Source: Clostridiales bacterium (GTDB lineage Bacteria > Bacillota > Clostridia > Oscillospirales > Butyricicoccaceae). From it: DNA of 13,304 nucleotides. The DNA is taken from contig JANZZB010000006.1 in NCBI GenBank assembly GCA_026419635.1, positions 1-13,304 of the forward strand. The letters are read 5' to 3'. The notes under the pieces are model-generated. The model was given only the letters and a program-made list of their open reading frames with translations. It was not told where the DNA came from and did no database searches. Shown piece after piece: positions 6,547 to 12,867 of the stretch (position 1 is its first letter; every line of letters starts with the position of its first letter). A program made the position numbers and the translations under genes.

Positions 6547-7863
6547 TCAATTAAGAAGCGCTTTCATACGTTCCACTGTTTGATCGTAATTGAATTTTTC
6601 CTGTATCCCTTGTATTAAAAAATCATTAATTTTATCAATTCTTCGAATGGCATCGTCAAGTTCCGGGTTCGTACCGCTTTTGTAGGCGCCAATGCTTAAG
6701 AGATCCTGATTCTCATAATAAACAGATAAAATATTTCTGATCTTCCCCGCAATTATTAAATGTTCCTGTTCCGTTATTTCGTTCATCAGCCTGCTGATGC
6801 TTGCAAGGACATCGATTGCCGGATAATGATTTTTCATTGCAATCGTCCTTGACAGGACAATATGTCCATCAATAATTCCTCTGACCGTGTCCGAAATTGG
6901 TTCATTAACGTCGTCTCCTTCAACCAGGACGGTATAAATACCCGTAATCGAACCTTTTTGAAAGTTCCCAGTGCGCTCTAAAAGCTTAGGAAGCATTGTA
7001 TATATAGACGGCGTATATCCTCTTGCAACCGGGGGTTCTCCGACAGACAGACCAATTTCCCTCTGCGCCATAGCAAAACGTGTCAGCGAATCCATTAACA
7101 GAAGGACGTTTTTACCCTGATCCCTAAAATATTCGGCAATTGTTGTTGCGACCAGCGCACATTTAAGTCGCATCATCGCCGGCTGATCCGATGTGGCAAC
7201 AACAAGAACAGAACGTTCCATTCCCTCTTGTTTTAAGTCTTTTTCGATAAAATCTCGGACTTCTCTTCCACGCTCTCCGACCAAAGCTATAACGTTTACG
7301 TCGGACTCAATATTTCTTGCGATCATTCCAAGAAGGGTGCTTTTTCCGACTCCGCTTCCCGAGAAAATTCCCATTCTTTGCCCGCGTCCGCATGTCAGCA
7401 TGGAATCAATAGCTTTTACTCCGAAATTAATCCGATCCGTAATTCTAGGCCGGTCCAGAGGGTTGGATGGACTGTTTTGAACAGGATAAGTCGGCATGTT
7501 TGAAAAATCTTTTTGATCGTCAATAGGCTGGCCAAAACCATCCAGTATTCTTCCTACCAATGCATCTCCTACCGGAATTCGAAGTACATCGCCTGTAGAT
7601 TGAACAATGCTTCCCGGTCCTACCCCGTTTAAGTCTTCAAACGGCATAAGCAGAACTTTGTCGCCTTTAAAACCAACAACCTCGGCACAGATCTGTTTAT
7701 CTCCTTTTGATGTCTGTATTTTGCATACCTCTCCGATATTCGCCCTAGGCCCGTTTGATTCAATCACCATTCCGATTATTTTGTCTACTTTGCCTTTATA
7801 AACCAGAGTATTTGTTTTTTCCAATGCCTGCTGATAGATATCAAACACCAAAGCTTCCCTCAT
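6547..7863 (-). CDS. fliI: FliI, flagellum-specific export ATPase
   Basis: Hexameric F1-beta-like ATPase that energises and unfolds export substrates at the base of the flagellum. It has 438 aa, the usual length. It shows the Walker A P-loop SGSGVGKST (168-176), the GERGREVRDFIE segment (197-208), Walker B VLLLMDSLTR (253-262, D258), and the family signature GEPPVARGYTPSIYTMLP followed by KLLERTG (275-299). The C-terminus (EKFNYDQTVERMKALL) is normal. The ATG at 7861-7863 follows an in-frame TAG by one codon, and AGGGG touches it directly, which is poor spacing. GTG at codon 6 (7846-7848), with AGGG 8 nt upstream, may be the true start; this would remove only five residues. Confidence 0.97.
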   Translation of the reverse strand: MREALVFDIYQQALEKTNTLVYKGKVDKIIGMVIESNGPRANIGEVCKIQTSKGDKQICAEVVGFKGDKVLLMPFEDLNGVGPGSIVQSTGDVLRIPVGDALVGRILDGFGQPIDDQKDFSNMPTYPVQNSPSNPLDRPRITDRINFGVKAIDSMLTCGRGQRMGIFSGSGVGKSTLLGMIARNIESDVNVIALVGERGREVRDFIEKDLKQEGMERSVLVVATSDQPAMMRLKCALVATTIAEYFRDQGKNVLLLMDSLTRFAMAQREIGLSVGEPPVARGYTPSIYTMLPKLLERTGNFQKGSITGIYTVLVEGDDVNEPISDTVRGIIDGHIVLSRTIAMKNHYPAIDVLASISRLMNEITEQEHLIIAGKIRNILSVYYENQDLLSIGAYKSGTNPELDDAIRRIDKINDFLIQGIQEKFNYDQTVERMKALLN

Positions 7864-7898
7864 CCCCTATTGGTATTGCAATACAAACTACATTCTTT

Positions 7899-8684
7899 TC
7901 AAACAGCAAGCTCTGCATTTAAAAAAGCTTCACGTAGTTGTTCAAGCTGAGTATAAACACTGGCGTCAACAATTCCTTGTTCCGTTTCGACAATGCAAGT
8001 CCCTTTTGGAGCGATGTTTAGGGTCGAAATTTCGATATGTTTCGCGCCTTTTACCATAGATAAAAGCAATTCCGAATTCGACGTAGCGAACTCTGTATCA
8101 GAGTTTGCTACAGTAAGTTTAATCCAATCCTGATCACGCATCTCCTGTACGGCATTTTTATACAGAATCAGGAACGTGTCGCTTTTTGTATCTAATTCAG
8201 TTTGTATGATCTTTTTGGCAACACCTAGTGCCAAATCTTTAATATTCCCCTCAAAACTCTCCAAAACAGAAGACTTCTGTTCTTCAAGCGTATTGAAGAA
8301 TTCCTTTATTTCACGAAGTATAGACCGATTCTCTTCTTGAGCAAAATCCTGCCCTAGCTTCAGTCCTTCTTCGTAGCCGTCGAGCTTTGCATTTTCAAAT
8401 TCTTTTTTGGCTTCTTTTTCGGCCTCTTTTTTTGCCTCTTTCAGAATTTTTTCTGCCTCTTCTTTTGCTTTTTGAAGAATTTGATCTGCCTCCTGCCGCG
8501 CTTTATCTATCAAAATTTCTTGTTCTGGATTCTCACTTACAAGGTTGATTTCTTGCGTATTTATAGTTGTGATGCTGATTCGTTCATCGGGCAAACTTTC
8601 CTCTTTTCCGAGAAACAAAAATCCATCTGAGGCGCTATTCATGATGACATCGGTCCATTTTAGTATTTTAGGCAATAATCTCAT
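7899..8684 (-). CDS. fliH: FliH, regulator of the export ATPase
   Basis: Stator-like partner that binds FliI and tethers it to the C-ring; related to the b and delta subunits of F-type ATPases. About 261 aa from the chosen start. The start region LPKILKWTDVIM resembles the xxIIKSxxV opening of clostridial FliH proteins. A long Ala/Glu/Lys heptad stalk follows (DKARQEADQILQKAKEEAEK and onward), then a glycine-spaced segment GYEEGLKLG. The C-terminal domain contains DLALGVAKKIIQTEL and ends GTCIVETEQGIVDASVYTQL. The frame is open for 40 codons further upstream inside fliG, but those residues do not look like FliH. The ATG at 8682-8684 overlaps the fliG end by 17 nt and has GGCGGAAAGG before it, which suggests coupled translation. 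The ATG at 8645 is a weaker alternative. Confidence 0.9.
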   Translation of the reverse strand: MRLLPKILKWTDVIMNSASDGFLFLGKEESLPDERISITTINTQEINLVSENPEQEILIDKARQEADQILQKAKEEAEKILKEAKKEAEKEAKKEFENAKLDGYEEGLKLGQDFAQEENRSILREIKEFFNTLEEQKSSVLESFEGNIKDLALGVAKKIIQTELDTKSDTFLILYKNAVQEMRDQDWIKLTVANSDTEFATSNSELLLSMVKGAKHIEISTLNIAPKGTCIVETEQGIVDASVYTQLEQLREAFLNAELAV

Positions 8685-9681
8685 CCTTTCCGCCGCGGGA
8701 TACGAATATTTCTCCAGATTCTTCGAGTTTACGCACAACACTGACAAGTTTCTGCTGCGCTTCTTCCACGTCCACCATTCTGATTCCGTGTAAATACTGC
8801 GCATCTTCCTTCATCATTTCGCTCATGCGGGACGACATATTGGCATAAAAGACATTTGAGATTTCTTCGGAGGTACCTTTTAGGGCAATCAACAGATCCT
8901 TGGTATCCACATCTCGCAGGAATCTTTGGATTGCCATGGAATCAAGCGAAGCAATATCTTCAAAGATAAACATTCGCCTTCTGATTTCTTCAGTTAATTT
9001 AGGTTCATGCTTGCTCATTTCTTCAAGAATATATTTTTCCGTGCCTCTGTCGACCGAATTTAAGATTTCTGCCATGTACTTTACTCCGCCGATTTCAGCA
9101 AAATCCATAGGCACAACAGACGAAAACTTCTTTTCGAGCGCTCTTTCCACGTCTTTAACAATTTCAGGTGATGTCCTGTCCATTGTTGCAATACGTGACG
9201 CAACATCAACTTGAAGCTCTCGCGGAAGATCGGAAATGATAGCCGACGACTGGGCTGGGCTTAAGTAAGACAGAATCAAAGCAATAGTTTGAGGGTGTTC
9301 GTTTTGGATAAAACTCACGAGATGTTTCGGATCCGCTTTTCGCAAAAAATCAAAAGCCCTTGTTTTAAGTGATTTTGTGACTCTTTCGATAAGATTATTA
9401 GCGCCCTGAGGTCCCATTGCTTTATTTAGTACTTCCCTGGCGTATTCTATCCCGCCTTCGGTCACAAATTTTTGTGCAAGACAAAGGTTATAAAACTCAT
9501 CAAGCGCCTCTTCCATGCGTTCCGCAGTTAAATCCTGAAGCATTGCGATTTCCATGGTCAATTGTTCAATTTCATCTTCGCGAAGATATTTGTAGATTTG
9601 AGAGGCATAATCTACACCAAGCGATAAAATGACAGCAGCTGCTTTTTTCTTAGGAGTAAACTTGCTGCTTTGTTTAATCAT
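8668..9681 (-). CDS. fliG: FliG, flagellar motor switch and torque protein
   Basis: Rotor protein that links the MS ring to FliM and interacts with the stator. It has 337 aa from the chosen start. It has the N-terminal FliF-binding domain (KKAAAVILSLG), the middle-domain EHPQT motif at 128-132, and the hinge MFIF at 237-240. The C-terminal torque helix keeps the charged positions equivalent to E. coli K264, R281, D289 and R297 (K268, R285, D293, R301); the D288 position is Glu (E292). The ATG at 9681 lies just past the fliF stop and 12 nt after AAGGAGG. An in-frame ATG at 9693 would overlap fliF, but the Shine-Dalgarno abuts it with no spacer, so 9681 is preferred. The product would otherwise be 341 aa. 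Confidence 0.95.
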   Translation of the reverse strand: MIKQSSKFTPKKKAAAVILSLGVDYASQIYKYLREDEIEQLTMEIAMLQDLTAERMEEALDEFYNLCLAQKFVTEGGIEYAREVLNKAMGPQGANNLIERVTKSLKTRAFDFLRKADPKHLVSFIQNEHPQTIALILSYLSPAQSSAIISDLPRELQVDVASRIATMDRTSPEIVKDVERALEKKFSSVVPMDFAEIGGVKYMAEILNSVDRGTEKYILEEMSKHEPKLTEEIRRRMFIFEDIASLDSMAIQRFLRDVDTKDLLIALKGTSEEISNVFYANMSSRMSEMMKEDAQYLHGIRMVDVEEAQQKLVSVVRKLEESGEIFVSRGGKDEIIA

Positions 9682-9682
9682 T

Positions 9683-11263
9683 TCAATCTTCATCCTCCTT
9701 GATCCATGTACGCAAAAGTTGTGCTACGATATCAGGATTGCTGGACGAGAAATCTTTTATCTGCTTCTTAAGTCCCTGTTCTCTTGTTTCGTTTAATACA
9801 ATCTCACCGGGTAGATCTACTTTTGGTTTTTCCTCCAGAGCAGTCTGGATATCCAGTCCTGCTTCTTCCAGCATATCGATTTGTTCTTTTTTCTTCTCTT
9901 TCCTGCGTTTTAGCTTTTTAGCTATGCTAAAGATAATAATGAATAGTAAAATACATCCGATTCCTGCAAATAAATAAATCGGGTTTTTGAGCAGATCGGG
10001 AAACAGTGCTCTTGCGGGTGTACTGTTGTTATTGTCTTTTTGATCTGCAAATTCGGCATCGGAAATAAGCACTTTGTCTGTGTTAATTCCTGCGGCATAC
10101 GCCACCATTTGACGATAATTATCAAGCTCGTTCTGCGAAAGGCTGGTGTCTCCAATAATAACAGCAACCGATAAATCCTTGATTTCATATCCATCACGCT
10201 GCACTTGTTCCTTAAGCTGGTTTACAAGATAATCGGTACTTGATGATTCATTGGAGCTTCCGCTTGTACTACCTGAACTCTGGGTCTGGTAGGTTGGCAC
10301 TCCTGTATTGGATCCGGTCCCCGGTATTCCCGTTGCAGTTCCATTATTGCCGCTCGTACCTTCTTTGGCTTGATCCTGTTTTGCAATAATACCGCCCTGA
10401 TCAATTACAGGCGTATAAGTCGTCTGCTCGCTGACTTTTTTATTTACGTCAACATTTGTGCTTACTGCCACGCTAATCCTATTACGGCCGAAAACAGGCA
10501 GAAGTAAGTTAATAATTCTGTCTTTTACCGTTTGGCTTATATTTTTTTCAAGTTCCATTTTGCTGTCTGATGTAATGGTACCGTCCTGCGCATCCGTCTC
10601 GTTCAGCGTTGCTCCTGTGTCGTCAACGATTGCCACATCAGACGCTTTCAGCCCCGGAACGCTTTTTGCAACCAGTTCTTCTATTCCTTTTATCTGCCGT
10701 TTATCTAATCCGCTGCTTCCCCGGAGGTTAAGTAAAACAGAGGCAGTGACAGGCACTTTATCCTCTTCTAAAACGAAAGAACTGTCATCAGGAACGCTGA
10801 TTGTGACAATAGCGCTATTTACACCGCTTACAGTTTCAATTGCATCCTGTAATCTATTTTGAAGCTGAAAAATAAGATATTTCTTTTTTTCATAATCCGT
10901 CGTCATTAGATTGGAGCTATTAGTAAAAATATCATAATCCAATGCGGTTTTTGGGTATCCTTCCGATGATAAAAGCATTTTCAGCCTGGCTTCGTTTTCC
11001 TCAGGAACCAAGATCGTGCCGTCGTCTTGTGTTTTCGCTTTTTCACCCATCTTATCCAGTTGTGTAAGAATTTCCCCGGCTTCAGATGAGGATAGGCCTC
11101 TGTATAAAACCACAAAATTTTCATGATTCAGCAAAGCGGCAATAAGAATCGCAACCATAGTGAATCCCAACAAAGAAGAAATGATAATCATCTTCATTTT
11201 TCTATTTTGTTTTTTCCAAAACTCTGTGATTTGTTTTAACAGAACTGTTGGTGTTAAATTCAT
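9683..11263 (-). CDS. fliF: FliF, flagellar MS-ring protein
   Basis: Forms the membrane ring on which the rotor and export gate are built. It has 526 aa. TM1 is at about 25-46 and TM2 at about 428-447, the latter followed by a KKLKRRKEKKK stop-transfer cluster. Between them lie the YscJ/FliF ring-building domains (FVVLYRGLSSSEAGEIL, then LQNRLQDAIETVSGVNSAIV) and a Ser/Gly/Thr-rich loop at about 297-343 that corresponds to the variable beta-collar region. The C-terminal tail NPDIVAQLLRTWIKED is the FliG-binding segment. The ATG start at 11261-11263 has only GGGG 7 nt upstream. The 3' end carries the fliG ribosome site, which couples MS-ring and rotor synthesis. Confidence 0.97.
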   Translation of the reverse strand: MNLTPTVLLKQITEFWKKQNRKMKMIIISSLLGFTMVAILIAALLNHENFVVLYRGLSSSEAGEILTQLDKMGEKAKTQDDGTILVPEENEARLKMLLSSEGYPKTALDYDIFTNSSNLMTTDYEKKKYLIFQLQNRLQDAIETVSGVNSAIVTISVPDDSSFVLEEDKVPVTASVLLNLRGSSGLDKRQIKGIEELVAKSVPGLKASDVAIVDDTGATLNETDAQDGTITSDSKMELEKNISQTVKDRIINLLLPVFGRNRISVAVSTNVDVNKKVSEQTTYTPVIDQGGIIAKQDQAKEGTSGNNGTATGIPGTGSNTGVPTYQTQSSGSTSGSSNESSSTDYLVNQLKEQVQRDGYEIKDLSVAVIIGDTSLSQNELDNYRQMVAYAAGINTDKVLISDAEFADQKDNNNSTPARALFPDLLKNPIYLFAGIGCILLFIIIFSIAKKLKRRKEKKKEQIDMLEEAGLDIQTALEEKPKVDLPGEIVLNETREQGLKKQIKDFSSSNPDIVAQLLRTWIKEDED

Positions 11264-11316
11264 ACCTAATCCCCGTTATATAGGTTAATGTTACGAAAAT
11301 TATTATTTACATTATT

Positions 11317-11619
11317 CTATAAGGACATCTTCATAATCTCATTATACGCATCCATAGCCTTATTTCTCATCTGGACCAAAGTATCCAGTGCCAATTCAGC
11401 TTTAGCCGTATTAATCATTAACGTGTGCAAATCATCAGCCTGTCCCGTTGCTACCAAAAGCTTACTTTGCTGTGCCGCAGCTTCCGCATCATTTGCTTCA
11501 TTTATGGCATTTTTGAAAATATCTGAAAATGAAACGAATGATTCCTGTTTGTTTTGTGTATTTGTGGCGCTAAACTGGCTGTTTACTATTTCAGCACCTT
11601 TTACCGGAATGATCGCCAT
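11317..11619 (-). CDS. fliE: FliE, MS-ring/rod junction protein
   Basis: Adaptor that joins the MS ring and export gate to the proximal rod; one of the first substrates exported. It has 100 aa, the usual size. The conserved C-terminal half is TGQADDLHTLMINTAKAELA followed by LDTLVQMRNKAMDAYNEIMKM, and a shorter helix SFSDIFKNAINEAN precedes it. There is no signal peptide, as expected for a type III substrate. The ATG start at 11617-11619 has AAGGAGAG 8 nt upstream. The gap to flgC is 14 nt and to fliF 53 nt. Confidence 0.96.
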   Translation of the reverse strand: MAIIPVKGAEIVNSQFSATNTQNKQESFVSFSDIFKNAINEANDAEAAAQQSKLLVATGQADDLHTLMINTAKAELALDTLVQMRNKAMDAYNEIMKMSL

Positions 11620-11633
11620 TTATAAATCTCTCC

Positions 11634-12074
11634 TTATTTGCCTATTTCCAAAGCTTTAGAAGCCATAAGTTTTACGGCATTGAATGCTGTAACGTTCGCT
11701 TCATAAGACCTGCTCGCTGAAATCATATCAACCATCTCTTGTGTCGTATTAATATCAGGGGTCATAACATATCCATTAACGTCAGCGTCCGGGTTTTCCG
11801 GATCGTAAACTGGTTTTACAGCATTCTGATCTTCTACAATATCGGAAACAACAACTCCGCCAAGACCTGCATCACTGCTTTTTGATTTTAATAGTGCAGA
11901 AAAGTCCGTGTTGTTTCTATTTTCAGTAAACACCACGGACTTTTTTATGTAAGGTCCGCCATTCTCCGTCCTAGTCGTATTAGAATTCGATATATTTTGC
12001 GAAACAATTTCCATACGAAGCTTTTCAGCCGTCAATGCAGAACCGCTTATGTTAAGTGAGCTTAAAAAAGACAA
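11634..12074 (-). CDS. flgC: FlgC, proximal rod protein
   Basis: Rod component exported through the flagellar type III system. It has 146 aa. The N-terminal signature of the family is clear: SGSALTAEKLRMEIVSQNIS, then NSNTTRTENGGPYIKK. The C-terminal axial helix includes MISASRSYEANVTAFNAVKL and MASKALEIGK. The start is TTG at 12072-12074: no in-frame ATG gives the conserved beginning, and GGAGG lies 9 nt upstream. That ribosome site is inside the last codons of flgB (the C-terminal GGR), with only 2 nt between the flgB stop and this start, so the pair is translationally coupled. Confidence 0.96.
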   Translation of the reverse strand: MSFLSSLNISGSALTAEKLRMEIVSQNISNSNTTRTENGGPYIKKSVVFTENRNNTDFSALLKSKSSDAGLGGVVVSDIVEDQNAVKPVYDPENPDADVNGYVMTPDINTTQEMVDMISASRSYEANVTAFNAVKLMASKALEIGK

Positions 12075-12076
12075 TT

Positions 12077-12460
12077 TTAACGACCTCCGTTTATTGCATA
12101 CTTCATTCTTGATATCTCATTTGCAATCATACTCGTCATATATTCATATTGAATTTGCGTGCGGACCAGTTCTATGCTTTCCGAATCGATATCGACGTTA
12201 TTTCCGTCTTCCCTGCCGGATGTAAAGTTATTCTGCTCTACCCTAGGTTCGATAGATGAAAGATTCTCAGCCAGTTCCGATTCATTTGACGAGGAGGCTA
12301 TCGCTTTTTTCAGCAAATTTTCAAATTCTACTGTTTTGGATTTATATCCAGGGGTGTTCATATTTGCAATATTGTTAGATATCACTTTTTGCTTCATCCA
12401 CAATGAATCGAGACTTTTTTGTGCGACTTGCAAGCTACTGTTGTTAATAAAGTCCTGCAT
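12077..12460 (-). CDS. flgB: FlgB, proximal rod protein; first gene of the operon
   Basis: Innermost rod subunit. It has 127 aa. The axial-family N-terminus (SLDSLWMKQKVISNNIANMN followed by TPGYKSKTVEFENLL) and C-terminus (ELVRTQIQYEYMTSMIANEI) are both typical. The ATG at 12458-12460 has a weak, distant site (GTGGGG about 11 nt upstream). It lies 63 nt beyond the T-run of a cyclic-di-GMP riboswitch, and about 200 nt from the predicted sigma-A transcription start. As the first gene it is the entry point for the whole operon. Confidence 0.96.
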   Translation of the reverse strand: MQDFINNSSLQVAQKSLDSLWMKQKVISNNIANMNTPGYKSKTVEFENLLKKAIASSSNESELAENLSSIEPRVEQNNFTSGREDGNNVDIDSESIELVRTQIQYEYMTSMIANEISRMKYAINGGR

Positions 12461-12523
12461 AAAAATACATTCCCCACTTTATTATGTTTATCAAATTTTG
12501 TCGAATTTTGTGAATTTGAGGTC

Positions 12524-12574
12524 AAAAAAATAGAGCGCCTCGTCGGTAACTGGCTGCCATTTTACAGGCCCTAT
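12524..12574 (-). terminator. Possible riboswitch-controlled terminator ahead of flgB
   Basis: Seven T residues (12530-12524 on the minus strand) directly follow the aptamer. The best stem I find pairs ATAGGGCCT (12574-12566) with GGCGCTCTAT (12539-12530): about nine pairs including G-U, one bulged C and a 26-nt loop. Its 5' arm is part of the aptamer's second stem, so the two folds exclude each other. The stem is imperfect and no free-energy calculation was done. Confidence 0.45.
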
Positions 12575-12624
12575 AGCTTTGCGTCCCCATTTTTCAATGA
12601 GTTTGCCGTTTGCTTTGAAGACTC
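12540..12624 (-). ncRNA. GEMM-I (class I cyclic-di-GMP) riboswitch in the flgB leader
   Basis: The minus-strand leader carries the conserved GEMM-I blocks in order: GGCAAAC (12607-12601); a GAAA tetraloop hairpin with stem CTCATT/AATGGG; GGGACGCAAAGC (12587-12576); a second stem with AGGGCC and GGCAGCCAG; and GTTACCG (12550-12544). The tetraloop and the second stem are arranged as in the known fold, where they dock. The outer P1 helix is weakly visible as TCTTC/GACGA with one mismatch. The element lies between a sigma-A promoter and flgB, so it would sense cyclic-di-GMP and set transcription of the whole flagellar operon. A GEMM-I riboswitch (Cd1) is known upstream of flgB in Clostridioides difficile. 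Start and end are approximate. Confidence 0.92.
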
Positions 12625-12669
12625 TTAATATCTAATTTATTACAAATTTGCAATTACTTGACAGTAAAG

Positions 12670-12698
12670 ATGATAACATTATGTCCTAAAATTGTCAA
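12670..12698 (-). promoter_or_regulatory. Sigma-A promoter for the flgB operon
   Basis: On the minus strand, -35 TTGACA (12698-12693), a 17-bp spacer and -10 TATCAT (12675-12670), preceded by TG one base before the -10 (extended -10). Predicted start near 12663, giving a leader of about 200 nt that includes the riboswitch. Confidence 0.88.
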
Positions 12699-12780
12699 TA
12701 AAATCTTTGTAAATTTTTATCTAATGATGTCGAAATATATCTTATTTAGCTGTATGTTTTCACAAAATTAACATGACGAA

Positions 12781-12855
12781 TTCCTAAATTTCCTAAATTC
12801 CTTGTCGATATTATAATTCGGAGTTACTATTAGATGTAAATCGCAGATTTAGGAA
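12781..12855. repeat. 9-bp repeat set around the fliD promoter
   Basis: TTCCTAAAT occurs as two abutting direct copies (12781-12789, 12790-12798), and once inverted as ATTTAGGAA (12847-12855). The first copy contains the sigma-28 -35 TAAA, and the inverted copy runs into the fliD ribosome site. It may be an operator, or chance in AT-rich DNA. Confidence 0.55.
12785..12811 (+). promoter_or_regulatory. Sigma-28 (SigD/FliA) promoter for fliD
   Basis: TAAA (12785-12788), a 15-bp spacer and GTCGATAT (12804-12811), one base from the GCCGATAT consensus, with the preferred spacing. Predicted start near 12818, about 50 nt before fliD. A TATAAT hexamer overlaps just downstream (12812-12817), but no -35 matching sigma-A is at the right distance. 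Confidence 0.88.
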
Positions 12856-12867
12856 AGGAGACTGCAC

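Larger units (their letters stand above)
12461..12867. other. Divergent control region between flgB and fliD
   Basis: This 407-bp AT-rich stretch has no credible coding sequence. It holds, from the flgB side, a 63-nt unstructured leader end, a T7 run, a GEMM-I riboswitch, a sigma-A promoter for the minus strand, about 85 bp of AT-rich spacer, and a sigma-28 promoter for fliD with surrounding 9-bp repeats. The promoters fire away from each other. Confidence 0.85.

Noticed and set aside
8685..8804. 40-codon upstream extension of fliH
   Set aside because: It lies wholly inside fliG in another frame, and its residues do not resemble FliH; the ATG at 8684 gives a family-like beginning.
10458..10862. 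Open frame of 134 codons on the plus strand
   Set aside because: It is antisense to fliF, composition is that of a reverse shadow, and it has no recognisable domain.
12481..12530. A second promoter between the riboswitch and flgB
   Set aside because: TTGACC after the T-run has no -10 at proper distance, and no sigma-28 motif is present on the minus strand there.
12658..12686. Plus-strand TTGACA as a second fliD promoter
   Set aside because: No acceptable -10 at 16-18 bp (best is TATGTC); it overlaps the -10 of the better minus-strand promoter.
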